NCBI GenBank assembly: GCA_009838645.1
Contig: VXRC01000001.1
Coordinates: 109,740-173,739 of the forward strand
Reading direction: 5' to 3'
Source: Gemmatimonadota bacterium
GTDB lineage: Bacteria > JAAXHH01
Length of the DNA stretch: 64,000 bases
Shown here: positions 55,757-63,841 of the stretch, in pieces
How positions within the stretch are numbered: the first letter of the stretch is position 1
Layout: the number at the start of each line of letters is the position of its first letter
Notes under the pieces: generated by a model
What the model saw: the letters and a program-made list of their open reading frames with translations, nothing else
Databases searched by the model: none
Told to the model about the DNA's origin: nothing
Position numbers and translations under genes: made by a program

Positions 55757-57604
55757 CTACGCCAGTCCCAGCGACGCCAGTTTCTCCTGAGTGGGTTCGC
55801 CTTCCGCGTTCCAACCGCGGATTTCGTAGTATTCCGGCAGCATCTCGCCGAGGCGGTTCACTTCGCCCTTGGTCGGTCCATCGGGGATCGGTTCTTCGAG
55901 CAGCCGTTTCGGCAGCGTATCGTCCTTGCCCGTGAAGCCCGCCCGCTGGTTCCACATGCGCTCGATGTTCCAGACGCGCTCCCCGACCTCCAGCAGTTCG
56001 GGCACCGTGTAGGAGATGCCGGTCACCGCCTCGAGCTGGGGCTGTATCTCATCCAGGCCCACGCCGAAGGTGAGGAACAGGCAGAGGCCCGACGCGTCCA
56101 CGGTGCAGGTGGCGTCCTGGAAGATCTTGGTGATCTCCGCCTTGCCTTCCGTCACGGCCGGGTCCATCTTTTCCGGGATCCCCAGGATCTCGGGGGCGAC
56201 CGTGTAGCTCTTCAGGTGGCAGGCGCCCCGGTTCGAGGTCGCGTAACCCAGGCCCATGCCCTGGATCGCCCGGGCGTCGTAGGCCGGGAACTCCTGGCCG
56301 CGCACGCCCATGAAGAACTCGGGTCGGTTGAACTTGGCGGTCATGCGCTTGGAGCCCTCGGCCAGTTCATCGCCGAAGCCTTCGCGGTAGGCCGCCTTTT
56401 CCGTCATGGCGACGAGCGCATCACCGCTCCCGAAGTTCAGCGGCATGCCGGTCTGCTCATCGCTCACGGCGCCGGTTTCGTACAGCTCCATGGCCGCGGC
56501 GAGCGTCGCCCCGAAGGAAATCGGGTCCATGCCCAGTTCGTTGCACATGGCGTTCGCCTTGATGAGGGCGTCCAGGTCATTGATGCCGCAGTCGGCGCCC
56601 ATGGCCCAGGCGTTCTCGTACTCCGGTCCCTCCACCGCGATCTTCCAGTTGTGGGGCCGGGTGGTCACGGTGAACTTGTCCTGCGCCTCGCCCGGTAGCT
56701 GGGACACCCTGCCGCAGGCGATCGTACAGCCGAAACACGCCTTGTTCGCCACCAGCCGCGTATCGGCCAGGGTCTCCCCGCTGATGTTGTCCGCGCCTTC
56801 GAGCTGCGAGACCTGGTGGTTGTTCGTCGGCAGTGCGCCGCTCTCGTTGATGATGTTGACCAGCACCGCGGTGCCGTATGCGGCCAGACCCTCACCCGTT
56901 ACCGGATGCTCGACCAGCTTGCTCTTCATCTCCCACATGGCCGACATGAACTTCTGCGGGTCGGCGATGGGCACGCCCCCGGTACCGCGTACGGCAATGG
57001 CTTTGAGGTTCTTCGAACCCATGACCGCGCCGACGCCGGATCGTCCGGCGGCCCGGTGCCGGTCATTGACTATGGCGGCGAAACGTACGAGGTTCTCGCC
57101 CGCCGGACCAATACAGGTAACGACCGTATCGTGCTGCCCCGACTCCTCCCGGACGATATCATCGGTCTCCCATACCGTCTTGCCCCACAGGTGCTCTGCG
57201 GAGCAGATCCGGACGTCGCCGTCGCAGATGGAGATGTAGGACGGAACCGGCGCCCGGCCTTCCACGATCAGCATGTCGTAGCCGGCGAACTTCAGTTCCG
57301 GTCCCCAGTGGCCGCCCGAGTTGGACGTGGTGATGGCGTTCGTCAGCGCCCCCTTGGTGACCACCATGTAACGTGAACTCGTCGAGGCGTTCGTACCGGT
57401 CATGGGACCGGTCGCGAAAATCATCTTGTTGTCCGGGCCCAGCGCGTCCGCCGCCGGATCCATCTCTTCATAGAGGTACCTGGCCGCGAGACCGCGCCCG
57501 CCCACGAAGGACTTGGCCCAGTCCATGTTGAGGGGCTCTTTGGAGATCCGACCGGTGGTCAGATCTACGCGCAGGATCGTGCCTGTCCATCCGCCGTTGC
57601 TCAT
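55757..57604 (-). CDS. aldehyde:ferredoxin oxidoreductase (AOR) family enzyme B
   Basis: About 615 residues from the ATG 57604, which overlaps the ferredoxin stop by four bases; a longer frame to 57937 reads antisense-like through the ferredoxin gene. It keeps the AOR signature: GWTGTILRVDLTTGR at the start, GRSGVGAVMGSKNLKAIAV, the cluster ligands CFGCTIAC (about 290) and GACH later. It is clearly paralogous to AOR A but diverged, so the two may differ in substrate or form a heteromer. Confidence 0.93.
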   Translation of the reverse strand: MSNGGWTGTILRVDLTTGRISKEPLNMDWAKSFVGGRGLAARYLYEEMDPAADALGPDNKMIFATGPMTGTNASTSSRYMVVTKGALTNAITTSNSGGHWGPELKFAGYDMLIVEGRAPVPSYISICDGDVRICSAEHLWGKTVWETDDIVREESGQHDTVVTCIGPAGENLVRFAAIVNDRHRAAGRSGVGAVMGSKNLKAIAVRGTGGVPIADPQKFMSAMWEMKSKLVEHPVTGEGLAAYGTAVLVNIINESGALPTNNHQVSQLEGADNISGETLADTRLVANKACFGCTIACGRVSQLPGEAQDKFTVTTRPHNWKIAVEGPEYENAWAMGADCGINDLDALIKANAMCNELGMDPISFGATLAAAMELYETGAVSDEQTGMPLNFGSGDALVAMTEKAAYREGFGDELAEGSKRMTAKFNRPEFFMGVRGQEFPAYDARAIQGMGLGYATSNRGACHLKSYTVAPEILGIPEKMDPAVTEGKAEITKIFQDATCTVDASGLCLFLTFGVGLDEIQPQLEAVTGISYTVPELLEVGERVWNIERMWNQRAGFTGKDDTLPKRLLEEPIPDGPTKGEVNRLGEMLPEYYEIRGWNAEGEPTQEKLASLGLA

Positions 57605-58092
57605 GCCGCGTTCCCTCCCTCGATGGATGTCAGGTAGGACTCGTTGACCTTCTCGGCCCAGCCGCCCAGCCAGTCGGCCGACTCGCTCTCGGTATACTCG
57701 ATGGCGCCCGTCGGGCACGCGACCGCGCAGGCCGGATTGCCGTCGCACAGATCGCACTTGAAGGCCTTCTGTGTGTCGGGATTGTAGAACACCGTACCGA
57801 AGGGACAGGCGATGGTGCACAACCCGCAACCTACGCAGTTGGCATCGCCCACGACCTTGGCGCCGGTATCCGCGTCGATGCTGATGGCGTTCACGGGGCA
57901 GGCCGTCATGCACCAGGCTTCGTCGCACTGGAAACACGTGTACGGCGCGTAACTGGCCTGCTCATCGAAAATGTTCACGCGGATCAGCGACCGGGATGGT
58001 TGAAACATGCCGGTCTGCACCCAGGAACATGCCAGTTCGCACTGCATGCACCCGGTGCATTTTTCCGGGATTATGCGTAGAGATTTAGCCAT
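57601..58092 (-). CDS. four-cluster 4Fe-4S ferredoxin (AOR electron acceptor)
   Basis: About 163 residues from ATG 58092, which has AAGGGAG in front; a longer frame reaches 58155. Four Cys groups are seen: CTGCMQCELAC, CFQCDEAWCMTACP, CVGCGLCTIACP and CDLCDGNPACAVACP. Together they could bind up to four [4Fe-4S] clusters, as in polyferredoxin-like subunits that pair with AORs (e.g. WOR/AOR partner subunits). It immediately precedes AOR B with a four-base overlap. Confidence 0.93.
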   Translation of the reverse strand: MAKSLRIIPEKCTGCMQCELACSWVQTGMFQPSRSLIRVNIFDEQASYAPYTCFQCDEAWCMTACPVNAISIDADTGAKVVGDANCVGCGLCTIACPFGTVFYNPDTQKAFKCDLCDGNPACAVACPTGAIEYTESESADWLGGWAEKVNESYLTSIEGGNAA

Positions 58093-58427
58093 GCCGACTC
58101 CCTTCTGTATCGATGAGCTGGATTTGGAGGCGTTTCTTTCTGTAGACTTGAACAACGGTAAAAATAGCGTATATGACAGGCCGCTAACGTTCGGATTTAA
58201 GGCCCGTCATCGCGAAGGACAACGATGTGTTAAGTAAGGTGATTACCTTAATACTGCTGGGGTTATTAAACAGTATAACAACTAAAAACAGAATGGCAAC
58301 AGTTAAATCTGCGGTTCTGGCCGGTCGGCCACGGCTGTCCTGGCCTGGTCACGACTGACCGGGCCCAGCCGGCTTGCCTATGGATCGGTCTGGCCGGCTT
58401 GCCTGTGCATCGGCCTGTGCGGCTTGC
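58093..58427. other. AT-rich regulatory region and repeats upstream of the ferredoxin
   Basis: 335 bases. The half next to the ferredoxin is AT-rich and should hold its promoter; it contains a perfect palindrome at 58235-58250. The other half is GC-rich and contains a 25-bp degenerate repeat. No gene is convincing. Confidence 0.5.
58235..58250. promoter_or_regulatory. perfect palindrome, possible operator
   Basis: TAAGGT-GATT-ACCTTA, arms of six bases around a four-base centre, about 145 bases upstream of the ferredoxin start. The AT-rich setting suits a repressor or activator site. Confidence 0.35.
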
Positions 58428-58428
58428 T
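58369..58428. repeat. 25-bp degenerate tandem repeat
   Basis: ccggcttgcctatggatcgg-type units of 25 bases start at 58369, 58394 and 58419 (third partial). The array reaches the stop codon of the GYD gene at 58428. Confidence 0.65.
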
Positions 58429-58748
58429 TACGCTCCGGGTGGCCGGTAGGTCACGCTCTTGCCGACCGCTTCGTCGATCGTCTCGGGTGAGATCAGTACC
58501 GTCGTGGATACCTCGAGCGCGCCCGCCGCGGCCACGTTGAGGGCAATCGCGGTCGCGGTAGCTTCATCGGGGATTTCGGCGATCAGTATGAGATCGTCGT
58601 CTCCCATGGCGTAATAGAAACCTTCCAGGCTGCCGCCCATCCCTTCGATCGTCTGCGAAAGGGCCGCGCGCCGGCCGGTGCCACCCTCCCTGATCAGTCC
58701 CTGCAGGCCCGCTTGCGTGTACTTGGTACGGTACATGTACTTCGCCAT
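58428..58748 (-). CDS. GYD-domain protein
   Basis: About 106 residues. KYMYRTKYTQAGLQGLIREGG and the ferredoxin-like fold strand LEGFYYAMGDDDLILIAEIPD match the GYD family, small dimeric alpha-beta barrel proteins of unknown function often found near oxidoreductases. The ATG at 58748 follows GGGAGGAAG. First gene of the AOR cluster, 335 bases before the ferredoxin. Confidence 0.85.
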   Translation of the reverse strand: MAKYMYRTKYTQAGLQGLIREGGTGRRAALSQTIEGMGGSLEGFYYAMGDDDLILIAEIPDEATATAIALNVAAAGALEVSTTVLISPETIDEAVGKSVTYRPPGA

Positions 58749-59023
58749 GTCACTTCCTCCCACGGAAGTAGTTGTATGGCCCGTGCCACACCTTCCCGCT
58801 GCACGGACTCCGGATGGTTGCTAAAGACGTTTATACCTGTTAACAAGGTACGATCGCGCGGTGACTGTCAAGCGGATTTTGAAGGCGTGGAACAGGACCC
58901 GGTCTGCATGCCGGGGATGTGCTGGCGGGCAGTAAGATCTGTGCACTTGCGCCGGTGATTCGCGTTGATCTATATTAATCGATACGCTTCCTGTTGTTCC
59001 GCCAACCTGACCGAGTCTCGCCT

Positions 59024-59845
59024 GTGCCTCCGCCGTCCGATCCGACGACCAGTCATCCGCACGAATCCAATCGCCGTCATTGGGACGCAGCGGCCGGGCG
59101 GTGGGCGAAGCTCCGGGACCGGGACGGTCTGTGGCGCCGCTGTCCCGTGGAGCCCGAACTGGGGTTCGCAGGCGGCGCATACGAGTTGATAGGTTCCCTA
59201 GTCGGCGACATGGAAGGAAAGGATGTCTGCGTCATCGGCAGTGGGGACAACTACGCGGCCTTCGCCCTGGCGGGCATGGAAGCTAGCGTCACCTCGGTAG
59301 ACATCTCCGATCGACAATTGGATACTGCATCCGGTCGCGCGGAGCAACTGGGTCTTTCCATTGCATTCGTTCGGGCCGACGCAGCCGATCTCAAGCCGCT
59401 GGCGGACCGGACGTACGACCTGGTCTGCTCGACCAACGGATTCTTCGTCTGGATCGCGGATCTGCGTACGGTCTATGGGGAGATTTTTCGCATACTGAAG
59501 CCCGGCGGACACTACGTCTTCTATGATGTGCATCCCTTTCAGAGGCTCTGGAAAGGCGGGAACTGTTCGATCGAGGTGGAAAAAACCTACTGGCAAACCG
59601 GGCCTTATCGAGACGAAAAAGATGAGACCTTTGAATACAACTGGACGCTCGGCGAGATCTTGAATCCTCTGACGGATACGGGATTTGTCCTTCGCCGCGT
59701 CCTGGAACACCCGGCCGGCGATGAGAACTACTGGGAGGGTTCTTCATTTCTGCCGTGCAGCGACAGGCGGCTTCTGGATTGGAAGGAGAATCCCTTGGCC
59801 GCCCTCCCGGTCTGGCTCTCAGCGGCGTTACAGAAGCCGGTGTGA
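59024..59845 (+). CDS. class I SAM-dependent methyltransferase, paralogue of the 61209 gene
   Basis: About 273 residues. Motif I is VCVIGSGDNYAAFALAGM; SVDISDRQLDTASGRAEQLGL and RILKPGGHYVFYDVHPF follow. The same segments occur in the protein at 61209-62087 (e.g. ICVLGSGDNLVAFALA), so they are paralogues of one subfamily. Start uncertain: GTG 59024 is the first reasonable codon that keeps the shared HPHESNRRHWDAAA region; a TTG at 58994 is also in frame and neither has a good ribosome site. The substrate is unknown. Confidence 0.8.
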   Translation: MPPPSDPTTSHPHESNRRHWDAAAGRWAKLRDRDGLWRRCPVEPELGFAGGAYELIGSLVGDMEGKDVCVIGSGDNYAAFALAGMEASVTSVDISDRQLDTASGRAEQLGLSIAFVRADAADLKPLADRTYDLVCSTNGFFVWIADLRTVYGEIFRILKPGGHYVFYDVHPFQRLWKGGNCSIEVEKTYWQTGPYRDEKDETFEYNWTLGEILNPLTDTGFVLRRVLEHPAGDENYWEGSSFLPCSDRRLLDWKENPLAALPVWLSAALQKPV

Positions 59846-59908
59846 TGCCAGGCAGTTTCGTCCCACCCGACGGCCGGAAACAGGCTGATCCCTCACTCAG
59901 GGGCGGTA

Positions 59909-60508
59909 ATGACCAAAGGTTCTCGTGCAACTTTTCGCGGCGTCCCCCTGGGGAGCAGGGTCCACGTCACCGGCAACAGTTGTTCGGGAAAAAGCACCCT
60001 GGGCCGACGGATTGCCTCTGCACTTGACGTCCCTCACGTGGAGCTGGACGCCCTCAACTGGGAACCGGGATGGGTCAGCCTCGCCGAAAAAGATCCCGAA
60101 GAGCTGGAACGGCAAATCTCGGACGCGACATCGGGAGACGGCTGGGTGGTCTCGGGTTCGTACATGGGCTTTTCGATGCGGACTTTCTGGTCCAGGGTGG
60201 AAACGGTCGTCTGGCTGGACCTGCCCGTGCACCGGCTGCTCTGGCGCGTGCTGGTCCGGTCGTGGAAACGCTCGCGTTCGAAAGAATTGCTCTGGGGCAC
60301 CAATTACGAGCGATTCTGGCCCCAGCTGAAGGTGTGGAACCGGGAGGACTCGCTGGTCTGGTGGATCGTTACCCAGCAGGGCAGGAAGCGCCGGCGCATG
60401 CGGGCCTGCATGGAGGATCTCGAATGGCGGCACATCGCTTTTGTCAGACTCGGATCCAACGCGGAAATCGAAGCGTTCTTGCGTACCGTGAAAGGTATTC
60501 GCCCGTAG
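59909..60508 (+). CDS. P-loop adenylate kinase-like (FlaR/topology-modulation) protein
   Basis: 199 residues. The Walker A loop is VTGNSCSGKST; PHVELDALNWEPGW follows, a pattern seen in the topology modulation protein family of small P-loop kinases. The body has DLPVHRLLWRVLVRSWKRSR, a basic lid-like helix. The phosphate acceptor is unknown. It lies 63 bases downstream of the methyltransferase and is followed by a hairpin. Confidence 0.8.
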   Translation: MTKGSRATFRGVPLGSRVHVTGNSCSGKSTLGRRIASALDVPHVELDALNWEPGWVSLAEKDPEELERQISDATSGDGWVVSGSYMGFSMRTFWSRVETVVWLDLPVHRLLWRVLVRSWKRSRSKELLWGTNYERFWPQLKVWNREDSLVWWIVTQQGRKRRRMRACMEDLEWRHIAFVRLGSNAEIEAFLRTVKGIRP

Positions 60509-60529
60509 CTTAATCGAATCGTTGATTTT

Positions 60530-60562
60530 AGGCTGATTCAAAATCAAATCTTGATTTAGCCT
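60530..60562. terminator. AT-rich hairpin between the kinase-like and rhodanese genes
   Basis: aaatcaa (60541-60547), atc, ttgattt (60551-60557) form a perfect 7-bp stem, extended by AGGCT (60530-60534) and AGCCT (60558-60562) with six unpaired bases on one side. It has no T-run, so either a weak terminator or a structured leader. Confidence 0.3.
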
Positions 60563-60601
60563 GAAATGTGCGGTTGATCGTCTGGAAAGAGGAGCTGTAA
60601 A

Positions 60602-61222
60602 GTGCGCCGGGGCAAGCTATGGTGGTCGAAACCGGCTGTCTCATGCATCGTGCGCGTGACGGCCTGCCTGGTCTTCGCAGTCTGCGTAGTCTACACGGCG
60701 TTCATTCCCACTGCCGCCCTTTCCGTACCAGCCGTCGCCGTGCAGGTAGAAACCGAGGATAATACCGTGTTCTGGTCGACCACACTGAAGATGATCCGTG
60801 CGAAGTTCCCAGGGGTCTCGCAGCTTTCCACCGACAGCCTGCAGACCTGGCTGGAGGAGCCAGGGCAGGCGCAGATGGGGCGTCCGCTGCTTCTGGACGT
60901 GCGGGAGAAGGAGGAATACGAGGTCAGCCACTTGAAAGAAGCCGTACTTGCCGCTTCTGAGAAGGAGGCAATTGAGGTGCTTGAAGGCGTTCCTCCGGAT
61001 CGGCCCGTCGTGCTCTACTGTTCCGTGGGCTACCGGTCGTCGGAGATGGCCGACTTCCTGCATAAGAGGGGATACGAAAAGGTCTACAACCTGGAAGGAT
61101 CAATCTTCGCCTGGGCCAATGAGGGACGACCCGTCTATCAAGGTGACGAACGCGTACACGTTGTCCATCCCTATGACCGGGTGTGGGGCAAGCTGCTGAA
61201 GAAGGTGCTCAGGTCCTGGTGA
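60602..61222 (+). CDS. membrane-anchored rhodanese-like protein
   Basis: 206 residues starting at GTG with AGGAG seven bases upstream. A single hydrophobic helix (about 18-41) anchors it, so the rhodanese domain is outside the cytoplasm. The domain has LLLDVREKEEYEVSHLKEA and the active loop LYCSVGYRSSEMADFLH with a cysteine. The C-terminus is basic. It would handle sulfane sulfur in the periplasm. It converges with the methyltransferase at 61209, overlapping by 14 bases. Confidence 0.87.
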   Translation: MRRGKLWWSKPAVSCIVRVTACLVFAVCVVYTAFIPTAALSVPAVAVQVETEDNTVFWSTTLKMIRAKFPGVSQLSTDSLQTWLEEPGQAQMGRPLLLDVREKEEYEVSHLKEAVLAASEKEAIEVLEGVPPDRPVVLYCSVGYRSSEMADFLHKRGYEKVYNLEGSIFAWANEGRPVYQGDERVHVVHPYDRVWGKLLKKVLRSW

Positions 61223-62087
61223 GCCGTGTAAATTCCCTGCCTAGCGGTTTCTTCCGCCCCACCAGGAGCAGGTTCGCCGGCAGATTCTCCAGCGGCGCCT
61301 TGCCCTCCCAGTCCTGACGCCCGTCCCCGTATTCCTCCATGGCCGTGAGTTCGCATCCGCCATCCAGCATGGCGCGAACCATGTCCGATACCGTCCAGTG
61401 GAATTCGTAACTCGGGAGCGGTCCCGGATCACCTGAAAGATCCTCGGACCGGTCGTAGGTAAGGGGACCGTTGTCGAAGTAGTGGTATTCCTGCTTCAGC
61501 GGACCGGCCGAATGTTTCCAGATCCGGCGGAAGGGATGGTACTCGTTGACCATGAACAGTCCGCCTGGTTTAAGTATCCGAATGGCTTCTCCGTAGTAGC
61601 GCTTCAGATCGGACACCCACACGGCAACATGACCGCCCGTGTAGACAATGTCGAACCCACCACCAGGAGGGTCGCCCGGTCCGTCCGGTCCGTCCGGGTC
61701 TCCCGGCTCGTCCGGGTCGCCTGGTTCGTCCGGATCGCCAAGGCCTCCCAGCTCGGTCACGTCCGCCCGGTGAAAGGCGATCGATAGACCGAGTTCTTCC
61801 GCTCTTCCGGCGGCGATGTCCAGTTGGGCCTGCGAGATATCCACGGAGGTGACCCGGGCTCCGGCGACGGCCAGGGCGAAGGCTACCAGGTTGTCCCCGC
61901 TGCCCAGTACGCAGATGGACCGGCCGGACATGTCGCCGAGGTATTTCAGCTCGACGTCGTCCAGGGCGATGCGGATATCGCCCGGAATCCCGCGCCAGTC
62001 CACTTTGGCGTCAAAACCCGCCTGCCACTGGGCGGCAGCGGCGTCCCAGCCCCGGCGATTCGCCTCGTGCATGGGATGCCGGCACAT
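61209..62087 (-). CDS. class I SAM-dependent methyltransferase with a GDPDEP-repeat insertion
   Basis: 292 residues. ICVLGSGDNLVAFALA (motif I), SVDISQAQLDIAAGRAEELGL and RILKPGGLFMVNEYHPF match its paralogue at 59024-59845. Between strands, after VTELGGL, residues about 117-144 are a low-complexity GDPDEPGDPDEP... insert ending in PPGGG, absent from the paralogue. It probably sits on a surface loop. The substrate is unknown. Confidence 0.83.
   Translation of the reverse strand: MCRHPMHEANRRGWDAAAAQWQAGFDAKVDWRGIPGDIRIALDDVELKYLGDMSGRSICVLGSGDNLVAFALAVAGARVTSVDISQAQLDIAAGRAEELGLSIAFHRADVTELGGLGDPDEPGDPDEPGDPDGPDGPGDPPGGGFDIVYTGGHVAVWVSDLKRYYGEAIRILKPGGLFMVNEYHPFRRIWKHSAGPLKQEYHYFDNGPLTYDRSEDLSGDPGPLPSYEFHWTVSDMVRAMLDGGCELTAMEEYGDGRQDWEGKAPLENLPANLLLVGRKKPLGREFTRLTRT
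61656..61739 (-). repeat. intragenic 18-bp repeat coding for GDPDEP
   Basis: Units coding for GDPDEP are repeated about three times with decay (DPDGPDGPGDP), in frame inside the methyltransferase at 61209. The DNA is a run of ggatcc/ggtccg-like words, so slippage is the likely origin. Confidence 0.85.
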
Positions 62088-62101
62088 GATCTTAAGTCCT
62101 T

Positions 62102-62884
62102 TCAGGTCCTTCGGGCCACCCAGACCTGTTCATTGCCATGCTCGAATGGACCACGCTGGAAGTCCCCGTAGAGCGCTTCGATTTCGTAGCCGCAAAGTTC
62201 GAGAAGATACTGCATCTCGAACCGATGGACATAGCGTAGATACAATGGGGTGGTGGTCTTCGAAATCACCCGGCCCTCGTCGTCCACTTCTTCGAAGAAC
62301 CGGTGTTCCTCCAGCGTCTGCTCCAAGGGATCGTACCGGCGTGTATCCGAAACAAGGACGCGGCGTCCCGTCTCGGGATGGGTGAACGAACCCAAGTGAT
62401 TGAGGGTGCCCCTGGGCGGTTTCATGTAGGCCGCGATCAACTCGATGCTGGGGTCGAACACGTTGAAAACCAGCCGTCCCCGGTCCGTCAGATGCGCGCG
62501 GATCCGCGTCAAGGCCCGGCGCTGGTCCTCGCCGCTCATCATGTGAAGGAACGCGCGGTACGGAATGATGGCCAGCGGAAAACGCCGCTCCAGGCTGAAC
62601 GTCCTCATATCGCCTTCGACGATCTGCATGCGTTGTTTCGTTTCGTCCGGCAGCGCGTCCATCTTGCGGCGCGCCACCTCCAGCATCGCGGGAGCCCGGT
62701 CCAGCCCCACGATGGACACGCCCGACTCGGCGATCGGGATCGTGATCCGGCCCGTACCGCAACCGATCTCCAGCACGGGGCCTTCCGCCCTGGCGGCTTC
62801 CTCCACGTAGAATGCCTCGTCGCCTTCGAGTCCCGTCGAAAAGCTGTCGTATATCCCGGCGTCCGTCCTGTCGTATTCCGACAT
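62102..62884 (-). CDS. class I SAM-dependent methyltransferase, tandem paralogue 1
   Basis: About 260 residues. Motif I is PVLEIGCGTGRITIPIAESG, then GLDRAPAMLEVARRKM and the family-specific HRFEMQYLLELCGYEIEALYGDF at the C-terminus. The ATG at 62884 is spaced better from GAGGAG than the ATG at 62893. It shares nearly the whole sequence with the downstream gene at 63050-63841, so the pair arose by duplication. It is probably translated from the same transcript. The substrate is unknown. Confidence 0.87.
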   Translation of the reverse strand: MSEYDRTDAGIYDSFSTGLEGDEAFYVEEAARAEGPVLEIGCGTGRITIPIAESGVSIVGLDRAPAMLEVARRKMDALPDETKQRMQIVEGDMRTFSLERRFPLAIIPYRAFLHMMSGEDQRRALTRIRAHLTDRGRLVFNVFDPSIELIAAYMKPPRGTLNHLGSFTHPETGRRVLVSDTRRYDPLEQTLEEHRFFEEVDDEGRVISKTTTPLYLRYVHRFEMQYLLELCGYEIEALYGDFQRGPFEHGNEQVWVARRT

Positions 62885-63049
62885 ATCATGCACTCCTCAT
62901 CCAAAAACAGCCTGATACCGGACAGCAATCCGCGGTCCGCTTCCAAATACTTTCAAGACACGTAGCCTGATCCTCGACTATTATACATATGTAGGGATGC
63001 AGGACAATACGATCCCGCGGGCTGTTGTCTGCCCTGACACTGAAGACCG

Positions 63050-63841
63050 TCAGGCATTTCCAGTTTTCCTGGCCATCCACACCTGTTCCGTTCCGCGATG
63101 TAACGGACTGCGACGGAAGTCCCCATATAGCGCTTCGACTTCGAAACCGCAGAGTTCGAGGAGGTGCTGCATCTCATACCGATACAGGTAGCGGTAGAAA
63201 ATCGGAATGACCGTATTGGAAACCTCTTTGCCTCCATGGTCCAGTTCGTGGAAATACTGGTAGACTGTCACGCTCTGTTCAACCGGATCGAATTGCCTCG
63301 TATCCCACGCCATGACCCGGTTACCGGAATCCGGATGCGTGAACGTCCAGATATGATCCAGCGAACCGCCCGGTGTATCCAGGCTGGCGGCGATCACATC
63401 CGGACTGGGGGCCATCACGTCGAATACAAGCCGGCCATAGTCGGTCAGATGATCGTTGATGCGCTTCAGCGCGGTTCGCTGATCTTCTTCGGTCAACATG
63501 TAATTGAAGGTGCGATAGGGTATAACGACCAGGTTAAAGCGCCGATCCAGGTCGAAGGCCCGCATGTCATGATCGACGAGTCGTACGCGTTGCCTCGTTT
63601 TATCAGGCAGACGGGCGACTTTAGCCCGCGCGATATCCAGCATCGCCGGTGCCTGGTCGAGACCGACGACGGCTACGCCGGACTCGGCGATAGGGATCAT
63701 GATCCGGCCGGTGCCGCAGCCGATCTCCAGCACGGGACCGCCGGCTTTCCGTGCCTCTTCCACGTAGAACGCCACGTCGCCGTCGATCCCTGTCGAAAAG
63801 CGATCGTAGAATCCGGCGTCCGTCCGGTCATACTCCGACAA
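63050..63841 (-). CDS. class I SAM-dependent methyltransferase, tandem paralogue 2
   Basis: About 263 residues from a TTG at 63841 (LSEYDRTDAG), matching exactly where the paralogue 62102-62884 starts at ATG (MSEYDRTDAG). GGGAG sits nine bases upstream of the TTG. A longer frame runs to 63913 but adds an unrelated N-terminus. Motif I PVLEIGCGTGRIMIPIAESG, then GLDQAPAMLDIARAKV and the EMQHLLELCGFEVEALYGDF ending align with the paralogue. The gap between the two is about 165 bases. Confidence 0.85.
   Translation of the reverse strand: MSEYDRTDAGFYDRFSTGIDGDVAFYVEEARKAGGPVLEIGCGTGRIMIPIAESGVAVVGLDQAPAMLDIARAKVARLPDKTRQRVRLVDHDMRAFDLDRRFNLVVIPYRTFNYMLTEEDQRTALKRINDHLTDYGRLVFDVMAPSPDVIAASLDTPGGSLDHIWTFTHPDSGNRVMAWDTRQFDPVEQSVTVYQYFHELDHGGKEVSNTVIPIFYRYLYRYEMQHLLELCGFEVEALYGDFRRSPLHRGTEQVWMARKTGNA

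Noticed and set aside
57605..57937. N-terminal extension of AOR B
   Set aside because: Reads the ferredoxin gene in the wrong frame; the AOR signature begins at 57604.
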